Shown: positions 48,900 to 64,000 of the stretch, piece by piece
Numbering within the stretch: the first letter of the stretch is position 1
How the letters are laid out: the number at the start of each line of letters is the position of its first letter
Source: Sphagnum magellanicum
Lineage: Eukaryota > Streptophyta > Sphagnopsida > Sphagnales > Sphagnaceae
Direction: 5' to 3'
Assembly (NCBI GenBank): GCA_021904315.1
Contig: CM038923.1
Location: 13,274,038 to 13,338,037 of the forward strand
Length of the DNA: 64,000 nt
Made by a program: the position numbers and the translations under genes
Notes under the pieces: model-generated
Seen by the model: only the letters and a program-made list of their open reading frames with translations
What the model was told of the DNA's origin: nothing
The model's database searches: none

Positions 48900-51040
48900 G
48901 AAGGGGATCATGGATTCTTCTTGGATTAATAGATGCATGGTAAAGTTCCAACAAAAAAAATGAAACATAAGATGGATTTCCATAGAACCTATAAACTTAA
49001 ATTGGAAAGCCATGACATTGATTTGTTTTACAATGAAAAATGGACCTAACTTCTAATGATTCAACTTCTTTTATGGCCTTGTTGTTTTGATACGTTGTCG
49101 TCAAAACCAAACTTGGTTTCCAGCCTTGAAACTTCGTTATTCCTTTCGATGTTCATTAACATTTTCCTTGTATTGTCTTTGTGTGTTTTCAAGGTTAGAT
49201 ACAAGTTGAGCTCGAACATTCACTAACCACATGGCTTGATCCTGAGTTGTTGGATTCATGACCTTATGCACACCTTGAATGTCAAAATTGGGGTGCAAAC
49301 CATGATTTGTAAATAAATGTGTTTGTTGGGTTAATGAATGCACTATGTTATTATAGGCAAACTATATTGTGGTCAAAAGTTCTAACCAATTATTTTGATG
49401 ATAATTGGTTGTGCATCGTAAATATTGTTCCAAGACTTGATTGATTCATTTCATTTGCCCATTTGTTTAGGGGTGGAAAGTTGATGACAATTTCACCTTC
49501 ACACTTAAAAGCTCAAAGAGTAGCCTCTAGAACTTGGATGCAAACTAAAGCCCATAATTATAAATGATATCTTCAAGAAGACCATGATATCAAAAAACAT
49601 GATCAAGCAATAACTTAGTTGTTCCTTCATAATTATTGTTTTGGTGCACGAAATGAAATGAACCATCTTTGTCAAACGGTTCACCACCACCAAGATGGAA
49701 TCATAATAACTAGAAGGTGGAAGGCCTATGATAAAATCCATGAAAATTTAAAACCACAGTGATGTAAGGATCATTAATGTTTGAAGGAGACCATGAAGGC
49801 AATGATGAAAATTCTTGGTTCGAACATAAACATCACAAAATTTGACAAACTCCTTCACATACTTCTAAAGTTGTGACCACAATAATCTTGAAACACTAAC
49901 TCCATGGTCTTGTTGAATCCAAATGATTTGCAACCGAAACATCGTGCCTAGCCTGGAAAATTTGAGGTTGTGTAAAGTCATTAAGAATATACAAAAGTTC
50001 ATTATGATAAAGTAGACCATCTTAAAACTTGAACTTAACATGATCACTAGAAAAATCTTAAATTTGATGATGATTATTTAATTGGCCTTGGATGTCAATA
50101 GTAAAAGGGTCTTTTTTCAAATTTTCATGAATTTGACAAAAAAGGGTTGTGTCATTGGGAATTATGAACAACACTTAAAATCAAAATGTTTAGGCATGAG
50201 AATGATTATTGCTCATAGGTTGCATCTCCCTCCTTAGGTGTTAGGTACAAACAATGGGACAACATATCAAGTTTCCTTTGTTGGCACCTAGGGTGATATG
50301 TGATAACAAATTAGAATCAAGATAAGGACAATGCCCATTGAGCTTGACATTGATTCAAAACATGAATTGCCATGAATTACTACAAGTTCCTATGGTTTGA
50401 ATACATAGTGATTTCATGAACTCTTTCAAGCAAATGTCACCATTCCTCAAAGGCATCCACGATGGCTAGAATTATTTATTATGAATCTTGTAATTAATTT
50501 CCACAAGAGAAAACTTATGAGAACGAAAGTCAACAAGATGAATAAAATTGTCTTCTCCAAATTATGAGAGCATGATGCCTATTGCAAAATCGGAAACGTA
50601 CATCTCCAAAACAAAAGGTTTAGAGGGTCCACATGAATCGAGAATGGGGCAATCGGGAAAGAAGCTTTTAAAGATTGAAAAACATTATTAGCTTCAACTC
50701 CTCAAGAAAACTATTGATCCTTCCTAGTCAACCAAATAAGAGGGGTCACTATGATAGTGGGCAACGAAATGTCGATAAAAGTTGGCAAATTTTTTTTTAA
50801 ATTATACATTTCGAACAAAATCTAGTAACCCAATCAATAATAATGGTTCGAACCTTACAAGGATCCAGGTGAATGCCATTTCTAGAGATAACATGACCCA
50901 AAACATTCCACTTCAAATTGATGAAATTCACACTTCTCCAATTTGGCGTGAGGTCTAACCTCCTATAGTTTTTTCAAAACTAGACATACATGTGCGACAA
51001 ATGCGAACATAGGACACCATTTCCAATAGATGGAATTCAT
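48900..51040 (-). mobile_element. Broken Ty3/gypsy pol region (RT, RNase H side, integrase)
   Basis: Minus-strand translation shows, from high to low coordinates: RT-like KLEKCEFHQFEVE (about 50940-50900), the pre-integrase zinc-binding region (about 50040-49860, with DGLLYHNE-like and RDYWWPQL-like traces), the integrase core [19 protein letters not shown] and [15 protein letters not shown] (49741-49640), and the post-integrase segment ending NVNEHRKE (49343-49140). Frames are interrupted by many stops and shifts, and gag, protease and the start of RT are missing. It lies between family 2 LTR copies A and B, but their TATA boxes read on the opposite strand. Assignment of those LTRs to this pol is therefore uncertain. 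Confidence 0.82.
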
Positions 51041-51640
51041 CCATAATGTTCATCCATAACTCCTAACTAAATCTTAATTAACTTTCAATTGAATTCTAAT
51101 TAACTCTCAGTTAAATCCTAGATAATTCTCAATTAAATCCTAGTTAACTTTTAGTTAAATCCAAATTAAATTGAAGTTAACTTTTAATTAATTCATAGTT
51201 AAATCCCAATTAAGTCTTAGTTAACTCATAGTTAAATTTTAGTTAACTTTGAATTAAGTCCGAATTAAATCTAGTTAATTTCTAATTGACTTTTAGTTAA
51301 GTCTGAGTTAACTTTCAATTAAGTTTTAGTTAATTCATAGTCAATTCACAATTAAAAAGGTTCCCAAAAAGTTTTTTTACTTGAGCTAGGTCCTTAAAGG
51401 GGTATAAATAGGAGTAGGACCCCTCATTTCTTTTAGTATATTCAACACCAATCTTAAGCATGATTTTACACCATAACCTTCTCAAGTTCTTTTCATGTTC
51501 ATGTTTGTATATGTTAGCATAATAAAGATCCATCTTCACGTTTGTTGTGCACATCTTGTGTTCTTGCTCTTAGATCTTGTGTTCTTGTTTTTGAATCACA
51601 TAATTTTGTTTTGTTCTTTGTTTGAAAGTTAGACTTAAAC
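51041..51640 (+). repeat. LTR-like repeat, family 2, copy B
   Basis: Direct repeat of copy A without its first bases. It has the TTAACT-type 13-bp series (about 51060-51345), GAGCTAGGTCCTTAAAG, TATA box GGGTATAAATAGGAG, CCCCTCATTTC, then the CATGTTCATGTTTG block and TTTTTGAATCACATAATT. Confidence 0.75.
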
Positions 51641-52239
51641 TTTTTTTTTTAGACAATGTTTTTATGGTTTTTTGTGTCCTTAACAAAAGGTGATTGATGT
51701 TCCAACAAAGGCAAAAACCAAATAAAGGCCATGTTTGACAATAAGGTGTAAATGAACCCAACTTGAGCTAAGCTAGTTGGATACGGATGAGGATGAAGTT
51801 GGATGACCAAATGCACTCGGTTAACAAAACCCCGAAATTTTAAACATGTGCCATCAAACTTGTCAAGTAAGCTAATTTGTGGTTTTTTTGGTTAGGGTTG
51901 TGTTGTCGAAAGACATCCCAAAGAGGTCAAAGTTTGCTTGGTTTGCAAATGAACCACAAATTCACGAAATGAATGATTGTGCTATTCAAGATGCCTAAAG
52001 ACAACAAGGACTCCTTCCATGGATGTAGACATGATTATGAACATCGTGAAAAATGATACCAACAAGAGGTGGGTAATCCACAACCTTAGTCAACAGAAAT
52101 GGGTAATCTGTAGTTTTTTGAAAACTTTTCCTTTGAAAAAAAAAGGTAATCCACATTCAACTTTAAAACAAATCTAACTCCTAAATGATTTATAGACACA
52201 AAAATAGATGTAAACCTAATGGAGTTTGTCCAAATAATC

Positions 52240-52782
52240 AAAAACATAAAACTCACAAGAACAAAAGTTAAAACAAAAGTTTAAGTCTAATTTTCAAACA
52301 AGGAATAAAACAAAACAATGTGATTCAAAAATAAGAACACAAAAATAAACAATATGACAAGGCTATGGTACAAGATTGTGCTTAAAACTAATGTTGAACA
52401 TATTAAAGGAAATGAGGGGTCCTACTTTTATTTATACCCTTTTGGGGACTTGGCTCAAAAAAATTTTCAAAGAAACTTTTATGTGTGCATCAAGTAAAAA
52501 AGCTTCTTGAGAACCTTCCTAACTGAGAGTTGATTAAAATTTAACTGATAGTCAATTGGAATTTAACTCGAAATTGATTAGGAGTTATTGGGAGTTAACT
52601 TAGACTTAATTAGAACTTAATTATGACTTAACTGATAATTAACTAAAAGTTAATTGGAAATGAACTAAAAATGAATTAAGAATGAACTAACATTAAATTA
52701 GGAATTAAATATAAGTTCATTACAAGTCACGAATGAACATTCAAATGAATGAACCCCATGGCATTACCATTTGTGACAGGGA
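52240..52782 (-). repeat. LTR-like repeat, family 2, copy C (inverted)
   Basis: Reverse complement of copies A and B. On the minus strand it starts TGTCACAAATGG, then has the TTAACT-type series, TATA box GGGTATAAATAAAAG and TTTTTGAATCACATTG. With copy B it forms an inverted pair separated by about 0.6 kb. Confidence 0.75.
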
Positions 52783-55319
52783 AGGTATTTGGGCTAGGAT
52801 GGTCATGTAGGTTTAGATTAAATGGATTGGATGTTTGACAGAAACATTAGTGATGGGTTAACCTTTGAAGGGTAAAGGGATGCCCATAAGCGAGGCAAAA
52901 GGTTCTAAATGGAAGTTATAGGTATGTTGGGAGGATGGGGGTAAATTCGGGGGCTTTGATCTTGGGCAATTATAAGGGCTAATAGAGTGGAAGGGGAAAA
53001 AAATCCTACATGTGCATTATTTAAGGGGTGTTAGGTTGGGGCTCCACATTTACATAAAGGGCTAAGGGTTGGTAGGGGGAATTAACAAATGGTGCATGGT
53101 TTATTAAAATGGTATGGGGAGTTAATGGGTGGTGTGTGGTTTGCATAGGACAATGGGTGGAAAATGGGGCTGTGGTGGTGTGTGAAAGGATAAATGGGTG
53201 ATGCGAACTATGAGGTTCAATGAGACATGATGAACTAGAAGATGTGGGGCATTTTTTGCCCATGAAGAAAAAGGGTTATTAGGAGCGCAATTGCAAATAT
53301 GCCCCACTTTCTAAAGACTACCTATTTCAATTCAACAATCCTAAGTTTATAAAACCAACCACATAAAACTAAGTGGATCAAAAGGAAAAAAATAAAAAAT
53401 TATCACAAACAAACAAATTTTATTTCAAAAGATAGTTGAATCCTAATTTTGCCCTAACTATGGACATCATCATCCTTACTTTATTATGTTTACTGTAACC
53501 TATAGATTTTTGAAAACTATTGTGCAAAAATGGGGGCCAAAAACTTATAATCTTTTTAAAAAAAAACTACTTAATTAAAATAACGCCCAATTTCAATGAT
53601 AAGAAAACACCTTAGACTTAATCTTTTACTCAAAAAAAGACCTTAGAAAACATATGATTGGTCAATGACTGGCCATTATGTATTCACACATTCACATGTA
53701 CAATGCACTCTTCAATTTTTATTTTTATTTTCCCTTGCTATTTTTCTAAGATTATGACAAAAATCAAGGAAAACCAAGACTGTGGCAAAAACCTTTTATT
53801 GTGTTTAATTTGTAAGTAATAACCAACTTATTGGTGATAAAAAAGTCTATAGGTTTGACAAAAACATAAAAAAAAAAGGACCCACCATAAAACAAAACCC
53901 AAAAAAAAAACCACAAAACCCACCTTCCCTTGGTCTTTTCACCTTCATTGTTTTGTTGCATGTTGATGTTGGTGTTGTTGTCATCATCATTCTCTTTGTT
54001 TGCTCTAAAAAGTGACTACTTTCATATGCCCAATCAAGCACCCAAAATCTAAAAACTAGATTTACAACCAATCATAATGGAATTGCAATTAGATTTGCAA
54101 CTAGTCCTCTTCTTATTGAAATTGGAACTAAACATGAGTCTCAAACCCTTCATTCCTTTTTCTTGAGTGCCCCCACTACAAAATTTTCGTCTTTGTCCTT
54201 CTTTACCTAACTTTTTCTCTCTTGTTTTTTTTCCATGATGTTAACTAGTGAGCATAAGGAAACAATGGCAGCATTGGCAACAAAGTTGCTACCAACACTA
54301 CCATCACCACTCATGCCAAAAACCTTAGCAAACCTTGGCAACAAAGTTACCACCAACACTACCATCACCACTCATGTTCCAAAAACCTTGAAAGTAGCAA
54401 ACCTTGGCAGCAAAATCCCTTGAAGCTATTGGCACTCATTTCCTTTTTACCCATGGAATCATGAACATTGTTACAAACTCTATTGAAGGATAAGGATATC
54501 ATAGCAAAAACAATTGAATCTTTAATATGCATGAAACAAAAGCAAGTGAAAGGAATCAATCTTCCACGCAATGTGACCATCAAATAGACTAGTGTGAACC
54601 TGGTGCATAATGCACCCGTCGAGCTTCCCCCCGCCCGTGCTGGCCCCCCCTTGCTGGCCCCCGCCACTCGTGCTGGCCCCCCCCACCCCGTGCTTCACTG
54701 GGCTCTCCCTTCCCCCACCCCCGAAAACACTCCATAAGGAACGGGAGCCAATGGGATTACGCCAGAGAGGTAATGAAAGCGAAATGACGTCAGGAAAAAA
54801 AAAAAAAAAGTAAAAGACAACAACAATGGTCCATTAGTTGTCAGTTGGGTAATAACTGTCACAGAGATCGAAATTCTTAAATCAAGAAATTCCTCAACTT
54901 ACCCGGCCCCCCCCGCCCCCTTTTTCTACAAAACACACGACAGGGAACGGGTAGTGACTAGAAAAAATTTCCAGGCACTACCCGGACAGACAGATAGACA
55001 CACACACATTGTAGCTTTAATATATAAGATTGAAGGATAATAAGCATACAACAAATTTTAAATGAATCCATGTGCATTTTGTTAGGGTTTCTTTGCTAGG
55101 GTTTTTTTTGTGTGTGGCCAAGTTCACATTTTCCCTAACTATTTGGTATTCCATTCAAATGTGTACTAAATCCAATGAAATGAAAATGAAATCTCCACAC
55201 ATTTAATAATATTCAAACTAGTTTGAAAGACAACCACCCAACCATATCAAACAAGTCCATGTGTAAATGGAACAACCACCCATTAAGTGGAACAAGTTGA
55301 TGTGATAAGTCGAACCAAT
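52783..55319. other. Gene-free interval with short tandem and C-rich patches
   Basis: A 60-bp tandem duplication lies at 54274-54412 (TTGGCAACAAAGTT at 54274 and 54334). C-rich patches at 54627-54720 and 54902-54920 flank an A-run (54795-54809). A CGGACAGACAGATAGACACAC tail-like segment (about 54983-55005) resembles the 3' ends of some non-LTR retroelements, but no coding trace supports this. No gene is recognised. Confidence 0.45.
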
Positions 55320-55616
55320 GGGAATTGAAGTCGAACAAGTCCATGGGGCTATTTAAGTGGGGACAACCAAACACCAAGTGGATCAAGTCCATGGGCTGCC
55401 TAAGTGGAACAGCCAAAAGCCAAGGGGATCGAGTCCATGAGCTGTCTAAGTGGGACAACCAACCAAAAACCAAGAGGATCAGGTCCTTGGGCTTGCCAAT
55501 TGGGACAAACAACCAAAATCCAAGAGGACCAGGTCCTTGGGCTGGCTAAGTGAGACAACCAACCAAAAACCAAGGGGATGAAGTCCATGGGCTATTTGAA
55601 TGAGACAAACCAAAAC
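55320..55616. repeat. Diverged roughly 60-bp repeats
   Basis: Repeated blocks of the type AACCAAAAACCAAGAGGATC, AGGTCC(A)TGGGCT and AAGTGGGACAACC recur about five times and merge into the adjoining 40-bp array, suggesting a shared origin. Confidence 0.8.
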
Positions 55617-55935
55617 GAAGTGGAACAAGCCAAGGGCTAACTGGGTCCAGCAAATCGAAGTGGAACAAGCCAAGGGCTAACTGGGTCCAGCAAATCGAAG
55701 TGGAACAAGCCAAGGGCTAACTGGGTCCAGCAAATCGAAGTGGAACAAGCCAAGGGCTAACTGGGTCCAGCAAATCGAAGTGGAACAAGCCAAGGGCTAA
55801 CTGGGTCCAGCAAATCGAAGTGGAACAAGCCAAGGGCTAACTGGGTCCAGAAATTCGAAGTGGAACAAGCCAAGGCCTAACTGGGTCCAGAAATTCGAAG
55901 TGGAACAAGCCAAGGCCTACTGGGTCCAGCAAATC
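55617..55935. repeat. 40-bp minisatellite, eight copies
   Basis: TGGAACAAGCCAAGGGCTAA recurs exactly every 40 bp at 55621, 55661, 55701, 55741, 55781 and 55821. Two slightly diverged copies (CAAGGCCTA) follow at 55861 and 55901. The central copies are identical, so the array is recent. It ends about 0.5 kb before the CK2 alpha start codon. Confidence 0.97.
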
Positions 55936-56460
55936 GGAGTACACGACTAACTGGGCGAAGTGGGACAAGCAAAACAAGTGGAACCAGAAACTCTAGAGAG
56001 AGTAAACTGGAGTTAAAAAAAGACCAGGCTTTAACGGTGGTCAAAATTAGGGTTTGCGTTGAGCGGACATAGGGTCTTGTTGTTCGACAAGGAGAGAAGC
56101 TGTGGCGATGGCGCTTCGTGTGTGTTGTCGCTGCTGCTGCTGCTGCTGCAGTTGATCTTCTTGTTCTCGTGGGTTTCGTGATCTTCTCCGCTTGTTTTTC
56201 GGGATTTGTTTCACTTCTTCTTCGCAATGGTGTTTTTCATTTGATTTGTTGATTTTTTTTCCCCCCTGTTTATCGTATGGCAGATCTCTTTTGAGAGACG
56301 TACAAACAGACAGACACAGAGTGGACTCGTGCTCTGAGACGCAGACGCTTTTGAAGTTTTTTTCTTTATACCCGTCTTCTGCTGTTTGCTTCTTTTTTCT
56401 TTTTTGTTGAGAGGGAAGTGGGAAAAAGTCACAAAGGAAATAATCAAACGGGCCACATGA

Positions 56461-61005
<4,545 letters not shown>

Positions 61006-62941
61006 ATGACCACAAATGTTCCTGTCCTCAACTGAGTCCTCCCACCTGGGTTTTTTTCTTTACTTTCCATTTGACTCTGAAGGTCATGTGAAGTCTTTCT
61101 GGGAGTCAGGGAAGAGATGGTGGTGAGGGATTTAGATTTGGGTGGTGGGAAGCAGTGGACTGTGCTGCTTGGAGGAACCATAAGGTTTTTCAGTGAGCTT
61201 ACTAAATTGGGACCTAAGAATTGCTACTTTAGTCCAAACTGACAGGAGACTCACTAAACAGTGAGGAAAGAGAAAAACTATACTCAAATTTTCCAGTGGA
61301 TGCTGGATGGTATCGTCGCATTCTTGGAAAGCTCTGGTGGGTAAATCTTTTGGCAGAGAACTGGGCATTCTTTGGCATCATGCCAAAGATGAACAGAAGT
61401 CTTCCCACTGATTATATTGTGCAGAATTTCTAGCAGTGTTGAGGATTTACATTAGCATTTTACAGTAGGTTTTCTTTTAAGAGTAAGCTGAGTTTTATAA
61501 TCTTTGCAGACATGATTGGATTAGTCCAGGTTGCTTCAATGAATATGTTGTTAACATGCTGAGTTTCAGTCAGTAGAAGCTAGTATTGCTCTAGAGCCTG
61601 TCTACCCTAGATTTTTGCTTAGTTTACCACTTGTGTAAATGGTTCATGTGGTTGAGTGAGCAACAGTCTGTTGAGTTTGTTTACACAGTTGAGTCTGCAC
61701 AGGATTCACATTGATTTTCTTGGCAATTTCGGACTTATGCCCACCAGCTACCCCTATTTGTATAAATGAAACACAATTGTCACATGAAGATAAAACTTAT
61801 TGTCTCATTTGAACCATTTGGGTTTGTTTGTTTGCATACCACCATGAGCTTCTTGAAGCTTACCCATTTACCTCTGGATGCTAGAACTTGCAATCTGGAG
61901 ATCCTTTAATACTTGACTTTCAACTTGGAAACTACCCGATTACCTGTAGTTCCCAGACTGACAGTCCTTTGATCCTTTAATAGTTAACCTTCAGCTTAGA
62001 ATGCCCCCATTCACTTCGAGATCCCAAAACCTGCATTCCTTAGATTGGTTGAAGTTTACCTTCAACTTAGGAGCTACCCATTTACTTCCAGATCTTGAAA
62101 CCTTGGAGCATCTCAAACATATAATATGCAATCATATTACATTCAATTTCTTATCATGAACATTCATTTTTTTTCCAGCAGATACACAAATTGCAAAATT
62201 TTCTGGACTGCAGAAACCATCTTGCTAGTGCTCAGGATTGACTTAAAACGAAGACAATGCACAAATTTCTGCTAGTGCTCAGGATTGACTGAAAACGAAG
62301 ACAATGCACAAATTTCTGCTAGTGCTTAGGATTGACTGAAATGAAAGACAATGTGCAAATTTTATTGCAAGTTTTGTGACTTTGGAACCAAAGAACTCAA
62401 CAATGAGCAATGGAGGACACTCAAGTCCATCAACCAGGAACAAAATGAGCTTACTAAAAAGAACATATGGTTTGGATTACTTGGCATCAATAGATTAACA
62501 AAAATCAAAGAAACATGTGTTTGAAGACTGATTTCTACATACAACAAGTTTATATAACCTATGTTTATATATGACCATAGATTCACCAGAAAACCCATGG
62601 ATTTTTACACTCGAAAAGAAAAAAGAATTTTTTCTTATCCCCATGAAAATCCTGGTGGGGTGCTGCTGCTGAAGGGATTGGGTCTGCAATGACCTCAAAT
62701 TGTATGACCTAGATTTTCTGTGCTTTGCAAAACGTCAAAAAAAAGAGTGAAATCTTCGGGAATGGAAAGCAAAGGCTCAAATTGGATCTAGGAACCAATC
62801 TCTTCCTCCTCCTCCTCCTCCTCTTCAGTAAGAACCGTTGGCTAATCATCAGCAAAAGAGAAAAAGATTCAGCCAAGGTTTTTTCTCTGCACACAATCTA
62901 TGTGATCATTTTAGAACAGCGACTATAATGATGTCCACAAA

Positions 62942-62972
<31 letters not shown>

Positions 62973-63339
62973 AATTACTACAACTACTACAACTCCTCCA
63001 TTTCCGACATTTTTGTGCAAAATGCCAGATTTTAAAACTAGACTGCTTTCCAACGATTATTTGGAGTAAGTAAAGGGCTCAAAACAATCATGGTTCCACA
63101 CCAAGGCTTTTTTCTGCTGCTAGTATGTGTATCATCAAAACACCCAGACAGAGGTGTCTGCAGCATGTTCTCAACTACGGGTAGTTACCTGAGCATGCCA
63201 CAAGCCAGTTGAGCAGCAGAGGAAGAAGTGTAATTGTCTTTGGTTTTTAAGTACCGGAAGTAGCAGCAGCTTGTTTTGAATGGCAGCTTCATGCATACAC
63301 CAGACCCAAAAGAAAAAAAAACCCCATTGCCTCAGCTTT
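61006..63339. other. Interval between CK2 alpha and the LRR gene
   Basis: It holds the 3' UTR of CK2 alpha and probably that of the convergent LRR gene. Segment 61840-62105 shows three diverged roughly 85-bp repeats (TTACC(T)TTCAACTT ... CTACCCATTTAC ... GATC). A 47-bp tandem repeat is listed separately. (CTC)n lies at about 62804-62822 and (CTA)n at about 62941-62990. No gene is seen. Confidence 0.5.
62224..62365. repeat. 47-bp tandem repeat, three copies
   Basis: GCTAGTGCTCAGGATTGACT recurs at 62224 and 62271, and with one change at 62318. Each unit continues GAAGACAATGCACAAATTT. Confidence 0.94.
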
Positions 63340-64000
63340 TTAAGCATAGCCCTCCCGTGCACCCCACCATCTGCAGCAACAGTAGACGACGCCAGCAAGA
63401 ACAACCAGGACAGCCAGTACAGAGAGAACAATTGCCACAACATTGGGTTTTTTCTTGTGCCCACCCCCTGCTACTGCAGGTGCTGGACTAGGAGATGGGC
63501 CCAAAGCAGGCCCATAAGCAGGTGCTATGGTAGGTGCAATTCCTCCACAGAGCGGGACGCTGAGAAAGCTTGCCAGCTTGGCTGAGGTGATGGTTGGGTC
63601 ATAGCAGAGGGATGTTCCACTCACCAGAAGCGACTTCATGTTCCTCAGTGCATTCGTGTCGAAGGGAATGGAACCAGTCAGTAATGTGTTGTTGCGCAGA
63701 TCTAGATCTGTGAGAGCAAGTGTACCTAGTTCTTCTGGAATACTGCCATTCAAGTTGTTGAAGCTGAGGTCCAGTTTTGTAAGTGCACGTAAGTTGGCAA
63801 ACTGTTTCGGGATCCCTCCTGAAAATCCATTGTTATTCAGGTAGAGAGTCTGCAAGTTTTGCAGGTTTCCGACATAGCTTGGGAGGTGGCCACTCAGCCC
63901 ATTGTGGCTCAGATCCAGAACCTCGAGCAACTTGAGTTTGGACAAGGATACTGGGATTTCACCAAAGAGGTAATTACCAGAGAGTGAGATTATGTTGAGG
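63340..64000 (-). CDS. Leucine-rich-repeat membrane protein without kinase domain, C-terminal part
   Basis: Partial gene: the frame is open from the window edge (first full codon at 63999) to TAA at 63342-63340, giving 219 residues of the C-terminus. At least four plant-type LRRs are visible, for example LEVLDLSHNGLSGHLP, LQTLYLNNNGFSGGIP, LTKLDLSFNNLNGSIP and LTDLDLRNNTLLTGSIP. A cysteine-containing cap follows (SLCYDPTITSAKL ... SVPLCGG). Next come a Pro/Ala-rich juxtamembrane stretch (PALGPSPSPAPAV), a basic GHKKKP, one transmembrane helix (NVVAIVLSVLAVLVVLAGVV) and a short tail CCCRWWGAREGYA. This is the layout of a cell-surface receptor-like protein, which would need a partner kinase to signal (inference). 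The name of the subfamily is not clear, and the N-terminal LRRs and signal peptide lie outside the window. Confidence 0.85.
   Translation of the reverse strand, partial: LNIISLSGNYLFGEIPVSLSKLKLLEVLDLSHNGLSGHLPSYVGNLQNLQTLYLNNNGFSGGIPKQFANLRALTKLDLSFNNLNGSIPEELGTLALTDLDLRNNTLLTGSIPFDTNALRNMKSLLVSGTSLCYDPTITSAKLASFLSVPLCGGIAPTIAPAYGPALGPSPSPAPAVAGGGHKKKPNVVAIVLSVLAVLVVLAGVVYCCCRWWGAREGYA

Noticed and set aside
53021..53263. 80-codon minus-strand frame rich in His, Pro and Thr
   Set aside because: It derives from TGGTG/GGGT-biased sequence, has no homologue I recognise and no gene structure around it.
54983..55030. CGGACAGACAGATAGACACAC... as the tail of a non-LTR retroelement
   Set aside because: The motif alone is suggestive, but no reverse transcriptase or endonuclease trace lies upstream. 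Left as a remark only.

Overview
The window is nuclear DNA of a land plant. The evidence is many short spliced exons with GT-AG (and one GC-AG) introns, a plastid-type casein kinase 2 alpha, an RS31-type plant splicing factor, a plant glyoxal oxidase, plant Ty1/copia and Ty3/gypsy remnants, and AT-rich intergenic DNA full of microsatellites. A bacterial/animal-type inward-rectifier potassium channel gene (Kir), a family not in the usual seed-plant channel set, makes a non-seed plant (fern, lycophyte or bryophyte) a reasonable guess. That guess is inference, not proof.

Layout. 1-2.1 kb: a 23-bp minisatellite, then a small basic protein gene of unknown function (+). 2.6-3.2 kb: a CTT/CTC-rich minisatellite. 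3.2-5.9 kb: AT-rich, no gene seen. 6.5-8.2 kb: four-CBS-domain protein of the PV42/SNF4-like type (+, 3 exons). 12.9-15.3 kb: Kir-type channel (+, 5 exons) with an aberrant selectivity filter. 16.5-18.5 kb: decayed copia element. 18.5-28 kb: gene-free, with a perfect 31-bp hairpin, small tandem duplications and a SINE-like unit. 28.0-31.3 kb: secreted glyoxal/galactose-oxidase-type enzyme (+, 5 exons). 33.3-36.7 kb: RS31-like SR splicing factor (-, 5 exons), convergent with the oxidase. 37.5-43.0 kb: plastid HugZ-like FMN-binding split-barrel protein (+, 12 exons), divergent from the splicing factor across an 0.8-kb shared promoter. 43-55 kb: a nest of LTR retroelements (two LTR families found as inverted pairs, and a broken gypsy pol on the minus strand). 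55.3-55.9 kb: a 40-bp minisatellite. 56.5-61.0 kb: plastid-targeted CK2 alpha (+, 10 exons). 63.3-64.0 kb: the 3' end of a kinase-less leucine-rich-repeat membrane protein (-), running off the window.

The genes do not form a pathway. They are ordinary, independently transcribed plant genes separated by repeats. Two products (HugZ-like and CK2 alpha) look plastid-targeted; the oxidase and LRR protein belong to the secretory or cell-surface system; the splicing factor is nuclear. I rebuilt all exon structures by eye from splice sites, reading-frame continuity and family conservation. Every multi-exon model below keeps frame from start to stop (the LRR gene is 5'-partial).

The most unusual item is the Kir-type channel. 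It has both membrane helices, the pore helix and a well-conserved cytoplasmic domain, but Thr-Phe-Gly-Gly-Thr stands where Thr-Ile-Gly-Tyr-Gly normally forms the potassium filter.
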